Positions 5,825-9,728 of a DNA stretch of 9,728 bases are shown here, in pieces. Each line of letters begins with the position of its first letter. The first letter of the stretch is position 1. This DNA is from Akkermansia sp. (lineage in GTDB: Bacteria > Verrucomicrobiota > Verrucomicrobiia > Verrucomicrobiales > Akkermansiaceae). The notes beneath the pieces are model-generated. The model did not search any database and had not been told where the DNA came from. It saw nothing but the letters and a program-made list of their open reading frames with translations. The stretch is taken from positions 1 to 9,728 of the forward strand of contig JAGBZE010000191.1 in assembly GCA_017628435.1 (NCBI GenBank), read 5' to 3'. The translations under genes were made by a program, and so were the position numbers.

Positions 5825-6910
5825 ATGAGCGAGACAAAATTGACACCGGAACTGGTACGTGCAGCGTTGACTACGGTGAAGTACCCCGGTTTCAGCCGCG
5901 ATATTGTGGCATTCGGGCTGGTGAAGAATATCAAGGTAAGCCCGGAAGGACGCGTAGATGTGGAGCTGCGTGTGGAAAGTAAGAATTCTGACGTGCCGCG
6001 CTATGTGTATGAACGCGTGGTGAGTGTGCTGCAGGAATTGCCCGGTGTAACCTCGCATGATGTGCAGATGGAGCACCGCGCCCCTGAGCAGAAAAAGGCC
6101 GAACTCGAGGCTGGTGATAACCCGGATGACTGGAAGTCCAGCGTGCCCGGTGTGAAGCATGTGATTGCCGTGGCTTCCGGCAAGGGCGGTGTGGGTAAGA
6201 GCACGGTTTCTGGTAACCTGGCTGTGGCTCTGGCTAAGCTGGGCTATAAGGTTGGGCTGCTTGACCTGGATTTGTATGGCCCTTCCATGGCGCTGATGTT
6301 TGGTACGAATGAACGCCCCGGTTGCAGCGATAAGGAGCAGTTCCTGCCGGTGGATGCTCATGGTGTGAAGCTTCTTTCCATGGCTCTGCTGGTGGATGGC
6401 GACACGCCGCTGGCGGTGCGTGGTCCCCTGGCTACCCGCTATGTGCAGCAGTTCCTGCGTGATGTGGAGTGGGGCGGCCTGGATTTCCTGATTCTGGACA
6501 TGCCTCCCGGCACGGGTGATATTCAGCTCACTATTGTGCAGACGGTAACGCTGGCCGGTGCTGTCATTGTGACCACTCCGCAGGAGGTGGCGCTTATCGA
6601 TGCCCGCAAGGCTGTGGGGCTTTTCCAGCGTGTGAATACACCGATTCTGGGTATTGTGGAGAATATGAGCTACTTCCACTGCCCCAGCGATAACCAGATA
6701 TATCATATCTTCGGTGAAGGTGGTGGCGAGCGCGAGGCTCAGAAACTCGGGGTGCCGCTGCTGGGTAAGCTTCCGCTGGATACCCGCACCCGAGCCTGCG
6801 GCGATGAGGGCACTCCGGTGGCGCTGGAAGACCCGGAGACAAACCCTGTTTCCGCCGCCTTCCGCAGCGTGGCCGCCAGGCTGGCTGCTTCCCTGGGCGA
6901 GTGCGAATAA
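5825..6910 (+). CDS. Iron-sulfur cluster carrier ATPase Mrp/ApbC
   Basis: Cytoplasmic P-loop ATPase of the Mrp/NBP35 family that carries 4Fe-4S clusters to apo-proteins. With the start at 5825 it has 361 residues. A MIP18 (DUF59) domain occupies about residues 5-80, followed by a linker and the ParA/MinD-like domain with the deviant Walker A SGKGGVGKST (118-127), DLDLYGPS (147-154), DMPPGTGD (225-232) and ENMSYF (279-284). The ATG at 5759 would add 22 residues with no family match and would lie upstream of the promoter found. Oddity: the cluster-binding motif, usually CPxC just after NMSxF, reads CPSD here, so only the first Cys (286) remains. Family members without a full CxxC are known in other phyla, so it may still work. 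There is no terminator before the next promoter. Confidence 0.93.
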   Translation: MSETKLTPELVRAALTTVKYPGFSRDIVAFGLVKNIKVSPEGRVDVELRVESKNSDVPRYVYERVVSVLQELPGVTSHDVQMEHRAPEQKKAELEAGDNPDDWKSSVPGVKHVIAVASGKGGVGKSTVSGNLAVALAKLGYKVGLLDLDLYGPSMALMFGTNERPGCSDKEQFLPVDAHGVKLLSMALLVDGDTPLAVRGPLATRYVQQFLRDVEWGGLDFLILDMPPGTGDIQLTIVQTVTLAGAVIVTTPQEVALIDARKAVGLFQRVNTPILGIVENMSYFHCPSDNQIYHIFGEGGGEREAQKLGVPLLGKLPLDTRTRACGDEGTPVALEDPETNPVSAAFRSVAARLAASLGECE

Positions 6911-6924
6911 ATGGTTCATACCGT

Positions 6925-6953
6925 TTGACACGCTGCTCCTCGTGTGATATTCT
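6925..6953 (+). promoter_or_regulatory. Promoter of the exported-protein operon
   Basis: Perfect -35 TTGACA (6925-6930), a 17-base spacer and -10 TATTCT (6948-6953), with a TG one base upstream of the -10 (6945-6946) giving an extended -10. The expected start at about 6960 leaves a 5-base leader before the ATG at 6965. The promoter begins 14 bases after the mrp stop. Confidence 0.72.
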
Positions 6954-6964
6954 ACCAACCGAAC

Positions 6965-7399
6965 ATGAATATTTCCTCTATGCGTAATTTCTTCTTCCTG
7001 CTTGTGGCTGCCGTGGGGGTGGCTGTGCTGGCTCCTGTACCTGTTTCTGCAAAGGATGATGATGAGAAGACCAGCAGGAAGACTGCGCCTCAGGCAAATC
7101 TGAGCCGGGAATACAAGGCTGAGATTGCTGCGCTGGCGGAGGCGGAAACGATGCTTAAGACTATTTCTGATGCCAAGAGCGCGCGTGCTGTGAAATCCCG
7201 CCTGATGTATAAGTTTTCGGTGCTCAGGCCTATTCTCAATGGGACAGAGGCTCAGATGGAGGAGCTGGCCCGTGCCCAGAACCGCGTGAGTGCTATCATG
7301 TGGGACATGATGAAGGAGCCCTATTTTGAATCTGAAAATCTGCAGCAGCTCTGGACGGTGATGACGCATCATTTTGCACGCCGTTCGGCTGATAGATAA
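6965..7399 (+). CDS. Exported helical protein of unknown function
   Basis: A 144-residue product not recognised as any family. It starts with a Sec signal peptide: MNISSMRN, a hydrophobic core (FFFLLVAAVGVAVLA) and PVPVSA, with likely signal peptidase I cleavage after Ala29. An internal ATG at 6980 would also give a full signal peptide; a GTG at 6944 lies inside the promoter and is rejected. The mature part is polar, first rich in Asp, Lys and Arg (KDDDEKTSRK), then probably alpha-helical (residues 48-115, Ala/Glu/Leu/Arg-rich), without Cys and without other hydrophobic segments. Its stop overlaps the start of the next gene by one base (TAATG), and both products are exported, so they probably act together in the periplasm or envelope. 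No function can be assigned. Confidence 0.75.
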   Translation: MNISSMRNFFFLLVAAVGVAVLAPVPVSAKDDDEKTSRKTAPQANLSREYKAEIAALAEAETMLKTISDAKSARAVKSRLMYKFSVLRPILNGTEAQMEELARAQNRVSAIMWDMMKEPYFESENLQQLWTVMTHHFARRSADR

Positions 7400-7851
7400 T
7401 GGGCCTCATGAAAGCCTGGTTTGCATCTTTTTTTCTGGTGCCGGTGGCCATGGCGTCATTGCTGGACGGCGATGCCCCGGTGACGCTGGATGCCGGTGAG
7501 CTTTCCCGTATATGGCAGGAAGTTCGCAGTGGGGTGCCTGCTGCTGAGCAGGGGGCGGGGGATGCATGGCAGTCTGCCATGCTGGCAGAGGATGCTGAGC
7601 TTTCCCGCGTGCTGTTGCTGGTCTGGCTGCAGGAGCAGAATCCGCTGCTGCCGCTGGCGGCACATGCCAGGGATTACGCTGAGGCTGTTTCCTTGCACAT
7701 GAAGGCATTGAGCGGCAGGAGAGAGGCCTGCAAAACTCTCGCTCTGGCGTATCGGGTCGGCCAGCTGGGGGCTCTGCAGCTGTCGGTCTGCGAGCAGAAA
7801 GCCCGCTGGTATGAGCAGCGGGCTGTGACGGTTGAAAATCTGACGAAGTAG
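7399..7851 (+). CDS. Exported protein with a Sel1-like segment, function unknown
   Basis: A 150-residue product not recognised as a known family. The N-terminus MGLMKAWFASFFLVPVAMA is a signal peptide with likely cleavage after Ala19; an ATG at 7408 (residue 4) is an equally good signal-peptide start, but the TAATG overlap with the preceding gene favours 7399. Residues 108-142 resemble a single Sel1-like/TPR repeat: a Leu-Ala-x-Ala-Tyr-Arg-x-Gly helix, a Leu-Gly turn, then KARWYEQRA, which fits the A-x-x-WY-x-x-A ending of Sel1 repeats. The two Cys of the mature part (111, 131) fall in this segment and could form a disulfide. One repeat alone usually does not make a stable domain, so a partner, perhaps the upstream product, is plausible. 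It ends 9 bases before the convergent panB stop, with no hairpin between. Confidence 0.75.
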   Translation: MGLMKAWFASFFLVPVAMASLLDGDAPVTLDAGELSRIWQEVRSGVPAAEQGAGDAWQSAMLAEDAELSRVLLLVWLQEQNPLLPLAAHARDYAEAVSLHMKALSGRREACKTLALAYRVGQLGALQLSVCEQKARWYEQRAVTVENLTK

Positions 7852-7860
7852 GGCGCCTTC

Positions 7861-8634
7861 TTACCTGCTGGCGTGGAGTAGTTCGTTCTTCCACTCGGTG
7901 ACAGCGCGGGTGATATCGGCCGAGATATTGGCCTTGGGCTGCACAAAACCGGGGATAAACCAGGGGAAGCCGCCCACCAGGTCGTGGAACACGCTCACCT
8001 CGCCGTGGCAGGTGCCGTGGCCGGAGCCGATGCCGATAGTCGGAATCGGGCTGGCAGCGGTAAGTGCAGCTGCCACGCTGTGGCGCGTGCATTCGATGAC
8101 TACGGAGAAAGCACCTGCCCGGGCAACGGCCTGCAAATCGGCCATCAGAGCCTCGACTTCAGCATCTGTCTTGCCCTTCATGCGGTAGCCGCCTTCCTCC
8201 TTAACCTTCTGGGGTAGCAGGCCAATGTGGGCTTGCACGGGGATGCCTGCCTGCACAATAGCGCGGATTTCGGCTTCCTTGCTCACGCCGCCCTCCAGTT
8301 TCACTGCATCCACCCCGGTGGCCATAAGCTTGCGGGCGTTTTCGACTGCCTGTTCGGGGGTATCAAAGGTGTGGATGGGCATATCCAGAATAACCAGCGC
8401 ATTTTTTGCCGCGCGGGCTACGCATTCGCCGTGGTGCAGCATGTGCGCCAGGGTCACATGCGTGGTGTCCGGGAATCCCAGCATCATCATGCCCAGGGAA
8501 TCGCCCACCAGAATCATGTCGATACCGGCTTCATCGAGCATGCGGGCTGTGGGGTAATCGTAGGCCGTGAGCTGGGAGATGGGCTCCTTGCCCATTTTTG
8601 CCTGAATGGCGGCAATCTTTTCGTTTGATGTCAT
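7861..8634 (-). CDS. panB: 3-methyl-2-oxobutanoate hydroxymethyltransferase PanB
   Basis: First enzyme of pantothenate synthesis: it transfers a hydroxymethyl group from 5,10-methylene-tetrahydrofolate to 2-oxoisovalerate, giving ketopantoate. The 257 residues have the usual family length. All active-site residues fall at the same numbers as in E. coli PanB: Asp45 and Ser46 in VGDSLG, Asp84 in LDMP, Lys112 and Glu114 in VKLEGG, and Glu181 in VIEC. HIGLLPQ (136-142) and YRMKGK (150-155) are also typical. A small variation is GTCHGEVSVFHD (207-218), where CDGQVLVFHD is more common. The start is 12 bases after the folK stop with no Shine-Dalgarno sequence. The neighbour folK lies on the pathway to its folate cosubstrate, which may explain the pairing. 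It is the last gene of the dapB-folK-panB run seen here. Confidence 0.96.
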   Translation of the reverse strand: MTSNEKIAAIQAKMGKEPISQLTAYDYPTARMLDEAGIDMILVGDSLGMMMLGFPDTTHVTLAHMLHHGECVARAAKNALVILDMPIHTFDTPEQAVENARKLMATGVDAVKLEGGVSKEAEIRAIVQAGIPVQAHIGLLPQKVKEEGGYRMKGKTDAEVEALMADLQAVARAGAFSVVIECTRHSVAAALTAASPIPTIGIGSGHGTCHGEVSVFHDLVGGFPWFIPGFVQPKANISADITRAVTEWKNELLHASR

Positions 8635-8646
8635 GGGGATGTGATA

Positions 8647-9159
8647 TCAAAGGGGGTAGGGTGTGACGGCGGGACCGGCGGGCAGCTGTTCCAGCAGTTG
8701 GATAACAGGCAGTGCCTGCCCGGGAAGCACCAGCTGCGGATCCAGGTCGCAGAGCGGGCGCAGCACGAACTCGCGTTCGTGGGCACGGGGATGGGGAAGG
8801 GTAAGCTCCTGGTTCTGCTGCGTTTCGTTGCCGCAGCAGATGAGGTCGATATCGCAGGGGCGGGGCTCGCCGTATACACCACTGCGGGTGCGGCCCAGCT
8901 CTGCTTCAATGCGGAGGCAGAGCTGCAGAATTTCCTCTGCCGGCATGTCGGTCTCCACGGCCACGCAGGCATTCAGATAGGCCGGGGAACCCTTGGGGCA
9001 GCCCACGGGCTCGGTCTCATACACCTGGGAAAGCTGCAGGCTGCCGAAGGTGTCTGCCAGGTAATCGCAGGCGGATTCAAGCATAGCCAGCCGGTCTCCC
9101 AGGTTGGAGCCCAGGGAGAAGACGCAACGGCGCATGGATGCGGAGGCGCCCATGAGCAT
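8647..9159 (-). CDS. folK: 6-hydroxymethyl-7,8-dihydropterin pyrophosphokinase FolK
   Basis: Transfers pyrophosphate from ATP to 6-hydroxymethyl-dihydropterin, a step of folate synthesis. The 170 residues contain FSLGSNLGDR (14-23), VYETEPVG (46-53), YLNACVAVET (61-70), the metal-binding Asp pair 103/105 in RPCDIDLI, and LPHPRAHEREFVLRPL (121-136), all standard for HPPK. ATG at 9159 overlaps the dapB stop as TAATG, which points to reinitiation and decides the start. ATGs at 9153 (residue 3) and 9135 (residue 9) are alternatives, the last being closest to the usual family N-terminus. The C-terminal tail (PAGPAVTPYPL) is unconserved. In many bacteria folK is fused to or beside folB/folP; here it is between dapB and panB. 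Confidence 0.95.
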   Translation of the reverse strand: MLMGASASMRRCVFSLGSNLGDRLAMLESACDYLADTFGSLQLSQVYETEPVGCPKGSPAYLNACVAVETDMPAEEILQLCLRIEAELGRTRSGVYGEPRPCDIDLICCGNETQQNQELTLPHPRAHEREFVLRPLCDLDPQLVLPGQALPVIQLLEQLPAGPAVTPYPL

Positions 9160-9728
9160 TAGTCGGTGAAGCCCAGTACGTCCTGCATGCTGTACAGCCC
9201 GGCGGGCTTATCAGCCAGCCACAGGGCAGCGCGCACAGCGCCGCTGGCAAAGGTCATGCGGCTGGAGGCCTTGTGGGTAAGCTCTACGCGCTCGCCATCC
9301 GTGGCGTACATGACGGTGTGGTCGCCCACAACATCGCCGCCGCGCATGGAATGCATGCCAATCTGGCGCTGGGGGCGAGCGCCCACCAAGCCCTCGCGGC
9401 CGTGCATCACATCCTTATCGTAGCTCATGCCGGTTTCATCGCACACCACCTCAGCCAGGGAGCGGGCGGTGCCGCTGGGGGCATCCAGCTTGTGGTGGTG
9501 GTGCATCTCGATGATTTCGATATCGTAATCTTTCAGGATGCGGGTGGCTTTGCGGGTGAGCCAGAAGAGGGTGTTCACGCCCACGGAGTAATTGGAGGCG
9601 AAGACGATGGGAATCTGCTTAGCGGCCTCGGTAATGGCGGCGCGCTCCTCATCGGTGTGGCCGGTGGTGCCGATAACCAGGGGCTTGCCCTGTGCCACGG
9701 CGGTGGCCAGCAGTTCCGGGGTGAAGCC
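9159..9728 (-). CDS. dapB: 4-hydroxy-tetrahydrodipicolinate reductase DapB (N-terminus cut by right edge)
   Basis: Reduces 4-hydroxy-tetrahydrodipicolinate with NAD(P)H on the way to lysine and meso-diaminopimelate, a peptidoglycan building block. The last 189 residues are present. The frame is open to the edge and reads GFTPELLATA just before the GTG at 9698, so that GTG is internal and the real start, with the nucleotide-binding Rossmann loop, is outside. Visible motifs: PLVIGTTG, FASNYSVGVN, the catalytic EMHHHHKLDAPSGTA (E. coli counterparts His159, His160, Lys163), RGGDVVGDHTV, and ELTHKASSRMTFASGAVRAALWL near the C-terminus. Its TAA overlaps the folK start by one base, so the two are probably coupled. 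No promoter is in the window. Confidence 0.96.
   Translation of the reverse strand, partial: GFTPELLATAVAQGKPLVIGTTGHTDEERAAITEAAKQIPIVFASNYSVGVNTLFWLTRKATRILKDYDIEIIEMHHHHKLDAPSGTARSLAEVVCDETGMSYDKDVMHGREGLVGARPQRQIGMHSMRGGDVVGDHTVMYATDGERVELTHKASSRMTFASGAVRAALWLADKPAGLYSMQDVLGFTD

Noticed and set aside
6944..6964. GTG start at 6944 for the first exported protein
   Set aside because: It lies within the promoter and would place polar residues ahead of an already complete signal peptide.
5783..7372. 529-residue open frame on the - strand opposite mrp and the next gene
   Set aside because: Covers two well-supported + strand genes and their promoter, is His-rich with no recognisable motif, and has no promoter of its own that I can see.

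Overview
The window is a stretch of ordinary, densely packed bacterial chromosome. It is moderately GC-rich and almost fully coding, with 12 protein genes (two cut by the window edges) and no RNA genes, insertion sequences, prophage or CRISPR. The protein set, the near absence of Shine-Dalgarno sites and the style of the intergenic repeats suggest a Gram-negative of the PVC group, possibly an Akkermansia-like verrucomicrobium. That assignment is an inference from general familiarity and was not tested by a search.

Layout, left to right. (1) The 3' end of a SMUG1-type uracil-DNA glycosylase (+) converges on a manganese exporter mntP (-). The gap between them holds a symmetric element: two 28-base arrays of a GCAGAAT-like heptamer in opposite orientation flank a bidirectional terminator and a second hairpin. 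(2) The mntP promoter faces a + strand operon and is backed by another 28-base heptamer array, of a different unit (GGATTAA). The operon is a 45-residue Cys-rich lipoprotein, the ribosome-associated GTPase hflX, a lipoprotein L,D-transpeptidase, and comM (yifB). (3) A UDP-glucuronate decarboxylase (-) abuts comM with no gap between the two stop codons, and is divergent from an Mrp/ApbC iron-sulfur carrier ATPase (+). (4) A two-gene operon encodes small exported proteins of unknown function, the second with a Sel1-like segment. (5) A - strand cluster, dapB-folK-panB, covers lysine/peptidoglycan, folate and pantothenate synthesis.

The known genes are mostly housekeeping: DNA repair and recombination, metal homeostasis, ribosome rescue, Fe-S assembly, envelope cross-linking, nucleotide-sugar and cofactor synthesis. 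The things that stand out are regulatory or structural: heptamer arrays always four units long, promoters whose -10 box lies 7 to 15 bases before the start codon (leaders of about 1 to 9 bases), and no well-placed Shine-Dalgarno sequence at any start. I found no convincing new multi-gene system. The least explained genes are the 45-residue lipoprotein ahead of hflX and the exported pair at 6965-7851.
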